Shown here in pieces: positions 1 to 9,543 of a stretch of 64,000 nt of DNA (the stretch's first letter is position 1; each line of letters begins with the position of its first letter). A program made the translations under genes and the position numbers. Origin of the DNA: Aliivibrio finisterrensis (GTDB taxonomy: Bacteria > Pseudomonadota > Gammaproteobacteria > Enterobacterales > Vibrionaceae); NCBI RefSeq assembly GCF_008933155.1, contig NZ_WBVP01000001.1, positions 248,001 to 312,000 of the forward strand, given 5' to 3'. The notes below the pieces were generated by a model. It saw only the letters and a list, made by a program, of their open reading frames with translations. It did not search any database and was not told the DNA's origin.

Positions 1-91
1 CTTTATTGTCTAGTTGAGAAAGTGCATCAGCATGAATCGGTAATGCAATCACAAACATAAAACATGCAACAAGTAATGAAGAAATACGCAT
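1..91 (-). CDS. ttpC: TonB2-associated MotA/TolQ/ExbB-family protein (TtpC-like), N-terminal fragment
   Basis: Only the first 30 codons are in the window; the gene continues off the left edge. The visible N-terminus reads like a signal peptide (MRISSLLVACFMFVIALP followed by a small-residue cleavage region). A clear AGGAG ribosome binding site precedes the ATG. The start overlaps the TGA of the DUF3450 gene by one base (TGATG), so the two are translationally coupled. In Vibrio TonB2 loci a DUF3450 gene is followed by a signal-peptide-bearing ExbB-like protein (TtpC) and then exbB2-exbD2-tonB2, which is the basis for the name. The family assignment is inference from context because the channel domain is not visible. 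Confidence 0.6.
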   Translation of the reverse strand, partial: MRISSLLVACFMFVIALPIHADALSQLDNK

Positions 92-885
92 CAGATATTC
101 TCCTTAACTTGCGATTGATTGAGATCAGATACTGAAAGTGGTAAACGTAATAATTGTGGTATTTTATGCTTATTAGCGATATCAAAAGCCACATTCACTT
201 CATCGATTACCTCACTTTCTACTGCATGCCACTTCTGCTTTTCTTGTAGCCAAAGCCAAACGTGTTTTTTATCCGCACTGCGAGAAAATAAGGTAATTCG
301 GCCAATATGCAGCTGTTCAACCACTCTTTTGCTGCCATCTTCTAGGGTAATTTCTTGCTGGTAGGCAGAGATTTTATACCCATAATCCATCTCTATCTGA
401 AACACTTCTAATAACCGACGAAATTTTTCAGCATCACTAATGTCTGCTCGTCCCATTAAAAGCTGAAGTTGGTTAAGGCGCTCTGTTCTAGCCGTAAAAC
501 GAATAGGCAAATCCGAATGTAGGATACGATCTAATTCATTAAGCATCTGATACATCAAAGGAACAATACCCTGACGCGTCTCTTCTATTTGAGTGATTTG
601 AATATGGAGTTGCTGCTTCTCATCTTCTTGAGAACGAACAAGTTGAGTCAAATGATCACGATAAACGGTTTGATTAGATAACCTAATGCTGGCTTGTTCA
701 ATCTGATTTTGCAGATCTAATATGCGCTGAGCTTCTTTATCTATACCTTGCTGAGCCTTTTGAGAGGATTGATTGGTTTTCGCTTCTATGTCTTGAGCGT
801 GTGACAATGAATTTGCAGACACTGTCGACATCCCCATAAAACCAATTGCGCTATAGGCAAGCATTACTAAAAAATATGTTTTCAT
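91..885 (-). CDS. DUF3450 family periplasmic coiled-coil protein of the TonB2 locus
   Basis: A 264-residue protein with an N-terminal signal peptide (about residues 1-24), a long Gln/Glu-rich coiled coil (about 35-105) and a globular C-terminal half ending near a WLWLQEKQKW segment. This matches DUF3450, found upstream of the TonB2 energy-transduction genes in vibrios. Its stop overlaps the start of the ttpC-like gene by one base, so it is the first visible gene of that operon. A role in TonB2-dependent iron-siderophore uptake is inferred from the locus; no enzymatic motif is visible. Confidence 0.8.
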   Translation of the reverse strand: MKTYFLVMLAYSAIGFMGMSTVSANSLSHAQDIEAKTNQSSQKAQQGIDKEAQRILDLQNQIEQASIRLSNQTVYRDHLTQLVRSQEDEKQQLHIQITQIEETRQGIVPLMYQMLNELDRILHSDLPIRFTARTERLNQLQLLMGRADISDAEKFRRLLEVFQIEMDYGYKISAYQQEITLEDGSKRVVEQLHIGRITLFSRSADKKHVWLWLQEKQKWHAVESEVIDEVNVAFDIANKHKIPQLLRLPLSVSDLNQSQVKENI

Positions 886-957
886 TAGTCCGTTAATCTT
901 TATAAATACGCAACTTCAAGAATAACATCTTTAAATCAATATTTTGAATATTCAGAA

Positions 958-987
958 TAAAAAAAGCCAGCAATCAATGCTGGCTCT
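958..987 (-). terminator. Rho-independent terminator of alaE
   Basis: A perfect inverted repeat (AGCCAGCA / TGCTGGCT, 5-base loop) lies 25 bases past the alaE stop. On the minus strand it is followed by a run of T. Confidence 0.85.
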
Positions 988-1011
988 AAGTGTTAGTTTA
1001 AAATCAAAATA

Positions 1012-1464
1012 TTAATGCGCATGAGGCGTATAACCTGGAACTTTAAATGCTTTACGGCATGCATCCAAAAAGTAGCCATAAAACACGCCCATTACACATG
1101 AAACAACAACATTACTTGAAACTGCAGTAATGATTTGTTCTGGTGTTGCCCCCACAGCCAATAAAATCATTGCATAAGCTGGTGATTGAAATGTCACATA
1201 CGCCACTAAATCTGCAATATTCTTCATAAATTTACTCGGCGATATACGAGCACCTTGACGCAACATAAAGTCACGAAATACTCCGTAAGGCCAAGCAATT
1301 GCTATGTTAACTGGTATTGAGAGAGTCCTTGATGCTAGTGACTGCTCAAATGTCATCCCTGAAACTAAAATTTCAATAAACATGCCCGTAATAAAACAAA
1401 AAACCACCATTGCAAATGTATCCGCCGCTGCATTTCGGATACAAAATGGTCCTTTCTTAGACAT
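1012..1464 (-). CDS. alaE: L-alanine exporter AlaE
   Basis: A 150-residue inner-membrane protein with about four hydrophobic segments (near 13-35, 46-65, 85-105 and 110-132). It matches E. coli AlaE (YgaW) in length and in the conserved N-terminal stretch [13 protein letters not shown]. AlaE exports L-alanine, and D-alanine more weakly, to keep the cytoplasmic pool from becoming toxic. The gene is monocistronic with its own terminator downstream and a roughly 330-base intergenic region upstream shared with the divergent YecA-family gene. The C-terminus ends in a His-containing tail, YTPHAH. Confidence 0.9.
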   Translation of the reverse strand: MSKKGPFCIRNAAADTFAMVVFCFITGMFIEILVSGMTFEQSLASRTLSIPVNIAIAWPYGVFRDFMLRQGARISPSKFMKNIADLVAYVTFQSPAYAMILLAVGATPEQIITAVSSNVVVSCVMGVFYGYFLDACRKAFKVPGYTPHAH

Positions 1465-1796
1465 TAACTTTCTCTCTCCAACTATAATAAACCAGATTAA
1501 TAAACTGCCCGACCAATACGTTAGCAGTCGATAGAACTAGCTGGGCATACCTAGCTAGTAATTATCGCTATTTAATCACAATGTTATTAGAATTAGATCT
1601 CGAAGTTGAGTCAATGTAGTAAACTTACAACTACTTTTGGATTTGAAATCAGTTTAATTCGCTACTCGTTACATTCCGTAAGTTATTTTCACAAAGAGGC
1701 AACTTATGAATATAAGAAGATAAGCATTAATTTCTATTCAGACAATATTAAAAGTTCTTGATACAATAATGAAAACTTGAATGGAATGAGAACATT
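1465..1796. other. Divergent intergenic region alaE / YecA-family gene
   Basis: An AT-rich 332-base spacer between divergent genes must contain both promoters. I see no open frame with a ribosome binding site, no strong stem-loop and no recognised operator. In E. coli alaE responds to alanine through Lrp; an Lrp site cannot be identified by eye here. Confidence 0.5.
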
Positions 1797-2387
1797 ATGT
1801 CTTTATCACTTACGGCAATTCTTTCAAACCCTGAATTAGAAAATAAACTACTTACAGAGGCACAAACACAAGGTTTTATTGCGGCGATGGCTGCGGCTCC
1901 AAACCTTATCAATCCTAATGAGTGGTTAGCTTTTTTATGGGGTGGTGAAGAAATATCTCCTTTTACCACAGCAGAAGATTTAGAAGCGTACGCTAATGCT
2001 GTAGTTAACCTATGGAATGAGTATCGCGAAGCATTTTTATCTGGTCAGTGGCAATGGCCGGAAGCATGTCAACTTGATGATGAAGAGATTGTAACAGCAC
2101 AAACTCGTCAATTCTCTGAAGGTTTATTACAAGGTTGGCAGTTAACGCGTGACGATTGGGAAACACTGATGCCAGAAGAAAGCGAAAATAATGCGCTACT
2201 TGGTGGTGTATTGCTTTCTATTAGTATGCTATTTGATCCTGAAACCGCATTAGCAACATTAGAAGAGCAAGGCATTGAAGGTTTAGATGAGTTCAGAGAA
2301 ATCTATAACGCAGTTCCTATGATGCTATCAGGCTTAACCATACGTGGTTTTGAACTTGCAGAAGCTGAAGCAAGTCGCGACGAATAA
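1797..2387 (+). CDS. YecA/YgfB-family (UPF0149) protein without the SEC-C zinc motif
   Basis: A 196-residue acidic, helical protein. The stretch WLAFLWGGEE near residues 42-51 and the later GLLQGW segment match the YecA/YgfB family (TIGR02292). E. coli YecA ends in a SEC-C CxC...CC zinc motif; this protein ends in an acidic EAEASRDE tail without it, so it resembles YgfB in architecture. Function is unknown in this subfamily. It is monocistronic, with a strong bidirectional terminator just after the stop. The ATG at 1797 has only a weak ribosome binding site, but the family N-terminus fits. Confidence 0.7.
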   Translation: MSLSLTAILSNPELENKLLTEAQTQGFIAAMAAAPNLINPNEWLAFLWGGEEISPFTTAEDLEAYANAVVNLWNEYREAFLSGQWQWPEACQLDDEEIVTAQTRQFSEGLLQGWQLTRDDWETLMPEESENNALLGGVLLSISMLFDPETALATLEEQGIEGLDEFREIYNAVPMMLSGLTIRGFELAEAEASRDE

Positions 2388-2403
2388 AAGAAAAGCCAAT
2401 AAC

Positions 2404-2434
2404 AAAAATGGCGACCAACTTGGTCGCCATTTTT
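2404..2434. terminator. Bidirectional terminator between the YecA-family gene and nadA
   Basis: A 15-base perfect inverted repeat around a single base, with GC core TGGCGACCAA, flanked by five A on the left and five T on the right. It terminates both convergent genes. Confidence 0.9.
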
Positions 2435-2452
2435 ATTTAACTATATAAAGCA

Positions 2453-3502
2453 TTACTTATTTGCGTTTAGTTGCTCTGCAAAATCTAACATGCGATTTAA
2501 TGGAATAAGTGATTTTAGACGTGTTTCTTCATCAACAAAGATTTCATGTTCTGCACCACCTTCACTGAGAGCCTTCTCAATCGCTACAAGACCGTTCATC
2601 GCCATCCACGGACAGTGAGCACAGCTACGGCATGTTGCACCAGCACCGGCTGTTGGTGCTTCTAATAGCTCTTTTTCTGGCACCATTTGCTGCATCTTGA
2701 AGAAGATACCTTTGTCAGTTGCCACAATCATTTTCTGTTGCGGTAACTCTTTCGCTGCTTTAATTAACTGACTTGTAGAACCAACCGCATCTGCTAACTC
2801 AACCACACTAGCTGGTGACTCTGGATGAACAAGAACAGCCGCATCAGGATTAAGTGCTTTTGCATCTTTTAGTGCTTTTGCTGAGAACTCATCATGAACA
2901 ATACATTCACCCTGCCATAACAGCATGTCTGCGCCTGTTTTGTTTGCAATGTATGAACCTAAATGACGATCTGGTCCCCAAATGATCTTCTTATCTTCAT
3001 CATCAAGGTGCTCAACAATTTCTAGTGCGATACTTGATGTTACGACCCAATCAGCACGCGCTTTTACTGCTGCTGAGGTATTAGCATAAACAACAACGGT
3101 GTGATCAGGATGAGCATCACAGAACTCTGTGAACTTATCAGCAGGACAACCAAGATCAAGCGAACATTCGGCTTCTAGTGTTGGCATTAAGATTGTTTTT
3201 TCAGGTGTTAAAATCTTTGCAGATTCACCCATAAAACGAACACCAGCAATAACTAATGTCTTTGCATCATGGCGATTACCAAATTTAGCCATTTCAAGTG
3301 AATCGCCAACAAAGCCGCCTGTCTCTTCTGCTAATGCTTGGATCCCAGGGTCTGTATAATAATGAGCAATTAATACCGCATTTTTATCGCTAAGCAACTG
3401 CTTAATTTTCGCGATGTACTGCGTTTTCTCATCGGCGCTTAATTTGATAGGTTTTGGCGGAAAAGGATATAGCGTATCGACGTGGTCTAAAATGTGGCCC
3501 AT
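2453..3502 (-). CDS. nadA: Quinolinate synthase NadA
   Basis: A 349-residue [4Fe-4S] enzyme condensing iminoaspartate with dihydroxyacetone phosphate to quinolinate in de novo NAD synthesis. Visible signatures include [18 protein letters not shown] near residue 46, the cluster cysteine region [14 protein letters not shown] near 113, and the C-terminal [13 protein letters not shown] motif. Length matches E. coli NadA (347). It sits just downstream of the tol-pal operon, in the same direction but separated by a terminator, so it probably has its own promoter in the 111-base gap. Confidence 0.97.
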   Translation of the reverse strand: MGHILDHVDTLYPFPPKPIKLSADEKTQYIAKIKQLLSDKNAVLIAHYYTDPGIQALAEETGGFVGDSLEMAKFGNRHDAKTLVIAGVRFMGESAKILTPEKTILMPTLEAECSLDLGCPADKFTEFCDAHPDHTVVVYANTSAAVKARADWVVTSSIALEIVEHLDDEDKKIIWGPDRHLGSYIANKTGADMLLWQGECIVHDEFSAKALKDAKALNPDAAVLVHPESPASVVELADAVGSTSQLIKAAKELPQQKMIVATDKGIFFKMQQMVPEKELLEAPTAGAGATCRSCAHCPWMAMNGLVAIEKALSEGGAEHEIFVDEETRLKSLIPLNRMLDFAEQLNANK

Positions 3503-3576
3503 TGCTTAGCTCATTAATATCTTAAAATAATCTTGATATTATACGCCTTATGCTATTGGCAGCAAGTTAGAGACAA

Positions 3577-3605
3577 TAAAAAAGGAGCTCTTCGGCTCCT
3601 TTTTA
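3577..3605. terminator. Terminator of the tol-pal operon
   Basis: Hairpin AAAAAGGAGC-TCTTCG-GCTCCTTTTT directly after cpoB. T runs on both sides make it functional for the minus-strand operon. Confidence 0.9.
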
Positions 3606-3613
3606 GTTTCTAT

Positions 3614-4384
3614 CTATAACGATTTTAACTGATTATTAGCTGTTTTCGCTGTTGTGCTATCTGGATATTCAGAAATCACTTTTTGATAATATTTTTGAGC
3701 GGTAGCTTTATTGTTATTTCGTTTAGCAAGTTCACCTAATTTTAATAAAGCATCTGCACGTTTATTTGAATCAGCATAACTTACTACTTTTGCGAAACTT
3801 TTTGCAGCTTCTATGTCATTTTTCTGAGCAAAGTAAAGCTGTCCTAACCAATAATGTGCGTTTGAGCTATATACAGAGTCAGGATAGGCTGCAACAAAAT
3901 CTTGGAATGCTTTGGTTGCGCCAGCATAATCTTTTTTCTTTAAGATTAAATCAACTGCATTTTGATATGCTTCGTTTTCATTGGTATCAGCAGCATAAGC
4001 ACCTGAGGAACTATCAGTCGCTTCTTCTGGAGTTGTTACTGGTACTGGCTTTGCTGTTCTCAGTGTATCGATCTCAATATATAGCTGACGTTGACGTTCT
4101 AGCATTTGATCAAGCTCATAGCTATTACGTTCAACCATTCCACGCATTTCTGACAATTCTTCTGATAAACCATCAAGCTGCTGCTGAAGCTGAAGCTGAA
4201 TTTGGTTACGGCTTTTTATCAGGCGCTCTAAACGCTCAATGCTCGCTGAAGATGCAGGAGCAGAAGAAGTAGAATTGGAAGTCGCATTTAAATCTGTGAC
4301 TGGAGCAGGTGCGGCGACCACAAGGGTCGCCGCACTAGCCAGCAACGTAAGCGGAACAATTCGCTTCAGGTTACTGTATTTCAT
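3614..4384 (-). CDS. cpoB: Cell division coordinator CpoB (YbgF)
   Basis: A 256-residue periplasmic protein: signal peptide (1-24, cleavage near VVAAPAP), N-terminal trimerising coiled coil (about 48-110), a Ser/Ala-rich linker and C-terminal TPR repeats (about 135-256, with AYPDSVYSSNAHYWLGQLY). CpoB links TolA with PBP1B so that outer-membrane constriction follows peptidoglycan synthesis. It is the last gene of ybgC-tolQRAB-pal-cpoB, 25 bases after pal and followed by the operon terminator. Confidence 0.95.
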   Translation of the reverse strand: MKYSNLKRIVPLTLLASAATLVVAAPAPVTDLNATSNSTSSAPASSASIERLERLIKSRNQIQLQLQQQLDGLSEELSEMRGMVERNSYELDQMLERQRQLYIEIDTLRTAKPVPVTTPEEATDSSSGAYAADTNENEAYQNAVDLILKKKDYAGATKAFQDFVAAYPDSVYSSNAHYWLGQLYFAQKNDIEAAKSFAKVVSYADSNKRADALLKLGELAKRNNNKATAQKYYQKVISEYPDSTTAKTANNQLKSL

Positions 4385-4409
4385 ATAAGTCAGCCTTATA
4401 AACTATCGA

Positions 4410-4976
4410 TTAGTATACTAATACTGCGCGACGGTTTTTAGCGTAATCTTCAGCAGTGTGACCAAGAACCAGTGGTTTCTCTTCACCGTAGCTTACGATA
4501 GAGATTTGGTCAGCAGAAACACCTAAAGCTTGTAGGTATTTAGATACCGCTTTAGCACGACGCTCACCTAGTGCGATATTGTACTCAGGAGTACCACGCT
4601 CATCAGCATGACCTTCAACAGTTACTTTAACTGAAGGATCAGCGCTTAGGAAAGCAGCATGAGCAGCAAGTATATCATCGTATTCAGGAGCAATTGCTGA
4701 GTTATTAAATGCAAAGAAAACTGTGTTTATTTGACGAAGCTCTTGCTCTGCTTGTGCACGAACTTCAGCCTCTGTCATTACCTCATCAACTTGAACAGAC
4801 GTAACAACAATAGTATCTGTTTGAACCTCTGCACCATTTGTTGTTTGAGATTCTGCAGCATTTGTTGATTCTTGGCCAGCAGTACTGTTAGTTGCGCTGT
4901 CGCTAGAACTACAAGCAGAAAGAGCAACCACAGGCAGTGCGATAAAAAGACTCTTAAGAAGTTTATTTAGTTGCAT
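4410..4976 (-). CDS. pal: Peptidoglycan-associated lipoprotein Pal
   Basis: A 188-residue outer-membrane lipoprotein. I chose the ATG at 4976, not the longer frame to 5027: a TAAGGAAAA site precedes it and it yields a proper lipoprotein signal with lipobox LSAC (Cys22). The C-terminal OmpA-like peptidoglycan-binding domain shows [16 protein letters not shown] and [12 protein letters not shown]. Pal ties the outer membrane to peptidoglycan and is pulled to the septum by TolA/TolB. A Thr/Asn/Glu-rich linker of about 50 residues is longer than in E. coli Pal (173 residues). Confidence 0.96.
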   Translation of the reverse strand: MQLNKLLKSLFIALPVVALSACSSSDSATNSTAGQESTNAAESQTTNGAEVQTDTIVVTSVQVDEVMTEAEVRAQAEQELRQINTVFFAFNNSAIAPEYDDILAAHAAFLSADPSVKVTVEGHADERGTPEYNIALGERRAKAVSKYLQALGVSADQISIVSYGEEKPLVLGHTAEDYAKNRRAVLVY

Positions 4977-5008
4977 TATATTTTCCTTATTACCTAAATA
5001 TTTAGTAG

Positions 5009-6361
5009 CTATAAAAATGGCGACCACGCTGGTGCCCTTACACGTCCGTTTGTCGCTGGTAAGCGAGCTTTAAAACGGCCATCGATAGAAACCATTGAAA
5101 GTACATTCTGTTTTCTATAAATGGAACTGTAAATCACCATACCGCCATTTGGCGCAATACTTGGTGACTCATCCAGCAGTGTCTTGGTTAATACCTGGAA
5201 AGAGCCTGTTTCTAAATCTTGTTTCGCTAGACTATATCCAGTCTCTGAGCGATTCACCATAATAATAGATTTACCGTCCGGAGTAATCTGCCCACCAAGA
5301 TTTTGACTCCCCTGCCAAGTTAAACGTTTTGTTGAACCATCTTTTAAATTTACTCTATATATCTGAGGTTTACCACCCCGATCTGAAGTAAATATTAAAG
5401 ACTTGTTATCAGGAGCCCAAAAAGGTTCCGTATTATTCGATCTTCCGTGCGTTATTTGACGTATTTTCTTCGTCTCTAGATTCACGATATAAATATTCAA
5501 ACTTCCCGTTTTGGACAATACGATGGCTAATTCTTTGCCGTCATGTGAAAAACGTGGTGCACCATTATGACGAGGGTAAGAGGCAATTAATTCTCTCTTA
5601 CCTGTGTAAATATCCATAATAAAAACTTGTGATTTTCTGTTTTCAAAACTCACATAAGCTAATTTTTTTCCATCAGGAGACCACGCAGGTGACATAATTG
5701 GTTGTTTTGATTTTAATACTAAACGTTCATTGTAACCATCATAATCAGCAACTCGTAGCTGATACGGATATTGTGCTTTATCATTAACCACAACATAAGC
5801 TATACGAGTTAGGAATGCCCCTCTCTCACCTGTCAATTTTTCATAAACGACATCAGAGATACGGTGTGCGTATTTACGTAACTGTTTTTTCGATAGTGTT
5901 GCAACTTTATTGACAAGAATATGCTCTCGAGTCAATACCAATTCACCAGTGCTGTTAAGAGCCTTCGATTGACCTTTCGTTAATTGACCACGAACGACAT
6001 CGATTAATTTATAGGTAACTTCGTATTTACCTTGAGCATTAAGTTTCACTTCACCTGTAACAATCGCATCTACACCCATTCTAGTCCAAGCCTCGTAATT
6101 TATATCCGAGTCTTTATAAGGTGTTTGAGGCATTTTATTAATTGCCACTGGGCTAAATTTGCCACTGCGTTGTAGATCTGACGAGATAATAGCGGAAATA
6201 TCTTGTGGTAATTTAGCCTCACCATGCCACTTAAACGGCACAATACCGATTGGCCTTGCAGAATCAATGCCTTCTGTTATGACCAACTCTAATTCAGCTC
6301 TTGTTGCTTGACTAAATGTTAAACAAGCAACAAAGAGAGTTAATATCCATCGTTTTAGCAC
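5009..6361 (-). CDS. tolB: Tol-Pal system beta-propeller protein TolB
   Basis: A 450-residue periplasmic protein with a signal peptide (1-22), an N-terminal domain (about 25-165) and six-bladed propeller repeats with the recurrent pattern [15 protein letters not shown]. TolB binds Pal and is recycled by TolA. The start is GTG, with GGAAG upstream. It lies 10 bases after tolA. The frame ends just upstream of the chosen pal ATG. Confidence 0.97.
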   Translation of the reverse strand: MLKRWILTLFVACLTFSQATRAELELVITEGIDSARPIGIVPFKWHGEAKLPQDISAIISSDLQRSGKFSPVAINKMPQTPYKDSDINYEAWTRMGVDAIVTGEVKLNAQGKYEVTYKLIDVVRGQLTKGQSKALNSTGELVLTREHILVNKVATLSKKQLRKYAHRISDVVYEKLTGERGAFLTRIAYVVVNDKAQYPYQLRVADYDGYNERLVLKSKQPIMSPAWSPDGKKLAYVSFENRKSQVFIMDIYTGKRELIASYPRHNGAPRFSHDGKELAIVLSKTGSLNIYIVNLETKKIRQITHGRSNNTEPFWAPDNKSLIFTSDRGGKPQIYRVNLKDGSTKRLTWQGSQNLGGQITPDGKSIIMVNRSETGYSLAKQDLETGSFQVLTKTLLDESPSIAPNGGMVIYSSIYRKQNVLSMVSIDGRFKARLPATNGRVRAPAWSPFL

Positions 6362-6371
6362 TTGAGCTTCC

Positions 6372-7400
6372 TTATTCTGGTTGAACCGTAAGGTTTATGT
6401 TCGTTAATTTAGCAACAACATCTAAATCTTTTGGCATCGGGAATACATTTACTTTAGTTACCGCCGTTTTTGCTGCACGGCAAACTTGTGCATCTCCACC
6501 TAATGTTGTCACAGATAAAAGTAACCCTGATGACGCTAACTTAATTTTTACTCTACAACTTTTGCCTACATAGGTTTCATCAACCAATAGGTTCTGTTGA
6601 ATCATTTGAGTGTAAATAGCAGCGTGCCGATTCACTTCATCATCAATATGTTGCTGCTTAGCCGATGAGTTTTGAACTGTCTCATCTTCTAACCCTGCAA
6701 AAATATCATTTAGCGCTGCTTCTTTTTGCTTTCGCTCAGCTTCTGCTTTCTCTACACGCTCTTTTTCTTTACGTACTTTTTCAGCAGCTGCTGCTTTGTC
6801 TTTTGCGACTCTTTCTGCTTCTACTTTCGCCGCTTTTTCTTTTGCTTTACGATCCGCTTCCGCTTTTGCTGCGCGTTCTTTTTCTAATTGCGCTTTCTTT
6901 GCTGCCTCTTTTGCGGCTTTTTCTTTATCAGCCTTAATTTTAGCCTGTTTTGCTACTTCAGCTTTTGCAGCGGCATCCGCTTTACGTTTTCGTTCAACTT
7001 CTTCAGCAACCGCACGCTCTTTTTGTTTCTTAGCTTCTGCTACTGCTTTTTTACGTTCTTCTTCAGCTTCTCGAGCCGCTTTTTTCTCTTTAACTTGTTG
7101 TTCTTTTAGTTTTCGAATTCGATCTTCTTCCGCTTTTCGATTTTTTTCTAACTGAGCAGCTTGTTGTTTTAATCGCTTTAAACGTTCTTGTTCAGCACGC
7201 TCTGCTCGTTCTCTCTCTTGACGGATCTGAGACGCTTGTTTTGCAATCGTATTTGGATCGATCACAACGGCTTGGATAGTATTAGGCTTTGCTTTGTGAT
7301 CCAGAGAAAAATCACTGCCAAAGATAAGCGCTGCCACGAGCAACAAGTGCAACACGACAGATACAATAATAGCAAAAGTGTAATTATTATCCGATTTCAT
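6372..7400 (-). CDS. tolA: Tol-Pal system protein TolA
   Basis: A 342-residue inner-membrane protein: one N-terminal membrane segment (about 10-29, with [13 protein letters not shown]), a long Ala/Lys/Glu-rich helical domain (about 48-230) and a C-terminal globular domain with the Cys pair YVGKSCRVK...DAQVCRAAK. TolA spans the periplasm and couples the TolQR motor to TolB/Pal. The repetitive helical part produces long spurious frames on the opposite strand, which are ignored here. Confidence 0.95.
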   Translation of the reverse strand: MKSDNNYTFAIIVSVVLHLLLVAALIFGSDFSLDHKAKPNTIQAVVIDPNTIAKQASQIRQERERAERAEQERLKRLKQQAAQLEKNRKAEEDRIRKLKEQQVKEKKAAREAEEERKKAVAEAKKQKERAVAEEVERKRKADAAAKAEVAKQAKIKADKEKAAKEAAKKAQLEKERAAKAEADRKAKEKAAKVEAERVAKDKAAAAEKVRKEKERVEKAEAERKQKEAALNDIFAGLEDETVQNSSAKQQHIDDEVNRHAAIYTQMIQQNLLVDETYVGKSCRVKIKLASSGLLLSVTTLGGDAQVCRAAKTAVTKVNVFPMPKDLDVVAKLTNINLTVQPE

Positions 7401-7416
7401 TAATGATTATTCACTT

Positions 7417-7863
7417 CTATTCCTTGAGATCGGTAAGTAATCCAACTTTACTCACCCCGGCACGACTTAATTCATCAAGAACTAAAACAATCTCTGCATA
7501 TGGCGTGCTAGCGTCCCCACCTACCGCAACGGGTGAATTAGGTTTAATGCTCAACTCTGCTTTCACATTAGTGATCACCTCTTGCATTGACATAGGCCGA
7601 CGAACATCTTGATTATCAACACTTAAGCCAAGGTTTCCATCTTTATCAATTTCAACAATGATAAATGTTGCATTAGGATCTTCACCCGCCATCGCTTGCG
7701 CCGATTTTGTGTTACTCATCTCTGGTAATTCAACATCTACCCCTTGAGTGACAAACGGAGCCGTTACCATAAAGATAATTAATAACACCAACATGACATC
7801 AATGTAGGGAACCACATTAATTTCAGCCGTTAATTTTCTTTTCTTAGGTTGATAGCCAGACAT
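7417..7863 (-). CDS. tolR: Tol-Pal stator protein TolR
   Basis: A 148-residue ExbD/TolR-family protein with a single membrane segment (about 18-40) containing the conserved proton-path Asp in NVVPYIDVMLVLLIIFM. It has a periplasmic domain and partners TolQ in the proton-driven motor. Its ATG overlaps the tolQ stop by one base, indicating tight co-translation. Confidence 0.97.
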   Translation of the reverse strand: MSGYQPKKRKLTAEINVVPYIDVMLVLLIIFMVTAPFVTQGVDVELPEMSNTKSAQAMAGEDPNATFIIVEIDKDGNLGLSVDNQDVRRPMSMQEVITNVKAELSIKPNSPVAVGGDASTPYAEIVLVLDELSRAGVSKVGLLTDLKE

Positions 7864-8546
7864 TACTTCTCCTGACTTGCCATAGTTTGACGATGTAAAA
7901 TGCTTGAGAACTCATCCATAAAAGCAGCGTAGTTATGCTCTAACTTGCCAACTTTAACACTAAGTCTATTATAGGCAATAACCGCTGGAATCGCAGCAAA
8001 TAAGCCCATGGCTGTTGCAACCAATGCTTCAGCGATACCTGGAGCAACCATTGCTAGTGTTGCTTGCTTTACTGCTCCTAGCGCAATAAACGCATGCATG
8101 ATACCCCATACGGTACCAAATAAACCTATGTATGGTGTTATAGAACCGACAGTTGCAAGAAAAGGTAGGTTGGTTTCAAGAGCGTCTACCTCTCGCGAAA
8201 TCGTAACGCGCATAGCTCTAGATGTTCCATCCATTACCGCTTCAGACGATGAACTCACTCGAGATAAGCGAGCAAACTCATTAAAGCCAGAATAGAAGAT
8301 TTTTTCAGTACCACTGATTCGATCTTTACGAACTTTCACTTCATTAAACAGCTGTGACAGATCCATTCCTGACCAGAATTTATCTTCGAAGCGTTCTGCA
8401 TCAATACGAGCAACGGCTAAAATTTTTGAGCGCTTGAAGATCATGGCCCATGATGTTACCGACAAGCCTAATAAAATAAGCATCACGATCTTAACTAATA
8501 AACTAGCTTGTAGAAATAGATCGAGAATTGATAGTTCACCTGTCAC
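7863..8546 (-). CDS. tolQ: Tol-Pal proton channel protein TolQ
   Basis: A 227-residue ExbB/MotA-family inner-membrane protein with three membrane segments (about 12-35, 130-155 and 165-190), including [20 protein letters not shown] and [18 protein letters not shown]. It forms the pentameric channel around TolR. The start is GTG and overlaps the end of ybgC by 11 bases. Confidence 0.97.
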   Translation of the reverse strand: MTGELSILDLFLQASLLVKIVMLILLGLSVTSWAMIFKRSKILAVARIDAERFEDKFWSGMDLSQLFNEVKVRKDRISGTEKIFYSGFNEFARLSRVSSSSEAVMDGTSRAMRVTISREVDALETNLPFLATVGSITPYIGLFGTVWGIMHAFIALGAVKQATLAMVAPGIAEALVATAMGLFAAIPAVIAYNRLSVKVGKLEHNYAAFMDEFSSILHRQTMASQEK

Positions 8547-8946
8547 AAGTTATCTCCGATAGTATAAATGATGGAATCGCTGTTGGTTTCATCTTTGAGT
8601 TATCAATACAGGCTACCTTAACCGTAGCTTTGCACAATACCTTCCCTTCAGAATTAACCAATAACTGACAAAAGGTTAGCGATACTTTTTTAAATTCTGT
8701 TATAGATGTTTCAACTTTGAGCTGTTCGTCTAACCGTGCAGCTTGAATGAAATCAATATTAATACTTTTTACAACAAATCCTATCGATTGCTTTAACAGT
8801 ACTTGTTGAGAGACACCATGATGGCGCAATAATTCCGTTCGTGCTCGTTCAAAAAACTTTAAATAGTTAGAATGGTATACAACTCCGCCAGCGTCTGTGT
8901 CTTCATAATAAATAGTGATCGGCCATTCAAACGTGTTGTTATCCAT
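8536..8946 (-). CDS. ybgC: Tol-Pal-associated acyl-CoA thioesterase YbgC
   Basis: A 136-residue hot-dog fold thioesterase with the catalytic-loop signature [19 protein letters not shown]. It hydrolyses short-chain acyl-CoA and acts at the membrane. I start at the ATG at 8946 because [18 protein letters not shown] aligns with the E. coli start; an 11-residue longer form from 8979 is possible and neither ribosome binding site is strong. It is first in the tol-pal operon; the operon promoter should lie within 8947-9042. Confidence 0.93.
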   Translation of the reverse strand: MDNNTFEWPITIYYEDTDAGGVVYHSNYLKFFERARTELLRHHGVSQQVLLKQSIGFVVKSINIDFIQAARLDEQLKVETSITEFKKVSLTFCQLLVNSEGKVLCKATVKVACIDNSKMKPTAIPSFILSEITCDR

Positions 8947-9042
8947 TACATTTTTCTCTTTTCTTTTTGAAAAATCCATTGCTCACTATAACCGATTTTT
9001 TATTAGCATCACTATAACAAATCAGAATTTTAGGCTATTTCA

Positions 9043-9087
9043 TCAAAAAAAAGCAGTTTGATACTTAAATAAGTAACAAACTGCTTA
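9043..9087 (-). terminator. Terminator of the cydABX-ybgE operon
   Basis: Stem AAGCAGTTTG / CAAACTGCTT with a 16-base partly self-complementary loop, followed on the minus strand by eight T. It lies 43 bases after the ybgE stop. Confidence 0.88.
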
Positions 9088-9128
9088 GTATGCTGTTGCA
9101 GTACACAAACTTTTATCGGCTTATCACT

Positions 9129-9431
9129 TTAGAAAAAATACAAGTAACTAAAGTAGCCTAAGATTGCTATTGAAAAATACGGACTAAATATCAGCTTCCA
9201 AATCCATTTATGAGGAGTAAAACCCACAGCAAAAATGAATGCAGTACACACTGAATAAATTAAGCTTGGGGCTAATAAGCCACTAAATCCACCAATTTGT
9301 TCTGAGTACACTCTTGGTTCCCACATCAGCATTGCCATGTGAAATACCGCAGCTGCAACCAACAATAATCGTACTACGATATTGTTGATTGGGCTGTGGA
9401 CGCTGTCTATTTTGTCAGCGAGATTACTCAC
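9129..9431 (-). CDS. ybgE: Cyd operon protein YbgE
   Basis: A 100-residue membrane protein with three hydrophobic segments, matching YbgE, the last gene of many cydABX operons; its exact role in cytochrome bd assembly or function is unsettled. It starts with GTG, overlapping the cydX stop by 8 bases, which implies coupling. Confidence 0.85.
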   Translation of the reverse strand: MSNLADKIDSVHSPINNIVVRLLLVAAAVFHMAMLMWEPRVYSEQIGGFSGLLAPSLIYSVCTAFIFAVGFTPHKWIWKLIFSPYFSIAILGYFSYLYFF

Positions 9432-9531
9432 TGTCTTTGTCCATCATTTCTGAATGCTCTAACCAAAGTGCATTAATGATTGCAAATGAACATGCTAGTA
9501 GCACACCTAGGATCCATGCGAAATACCACAT
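9424..9531 (-). CDS. cydX: Cytochrome bd-I accessory subunit CydX
   Basis: A 35-residue single-pass peptide beginning MWYFAWILGVLLACSFAIIN, the classic CydX pattern. CydX binds CydA and stabilises the haem sites of the bd oxidase. A strong AAGGAG site precedes the ATG. It lies 12 bases after cydB and overlaps ybgE. It is too short for most gene callers. Confidence 0.95.
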   Translation of the reverse strand: MWYFAWILGVLLACSFAIINALWLEHSEMMDKDSE

Positions 9532-9543
9532 AATAAATACTCC

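Noticed and set aside
6665-7155. Long plus-strand open frames opposite tolA
   Set aside because: They are shadows of the Ala/Lys/Glu-repeat helix of TolA; their products are Phe/Leu/Ser-rich low-complexity strings and lack ribosome binding sites.
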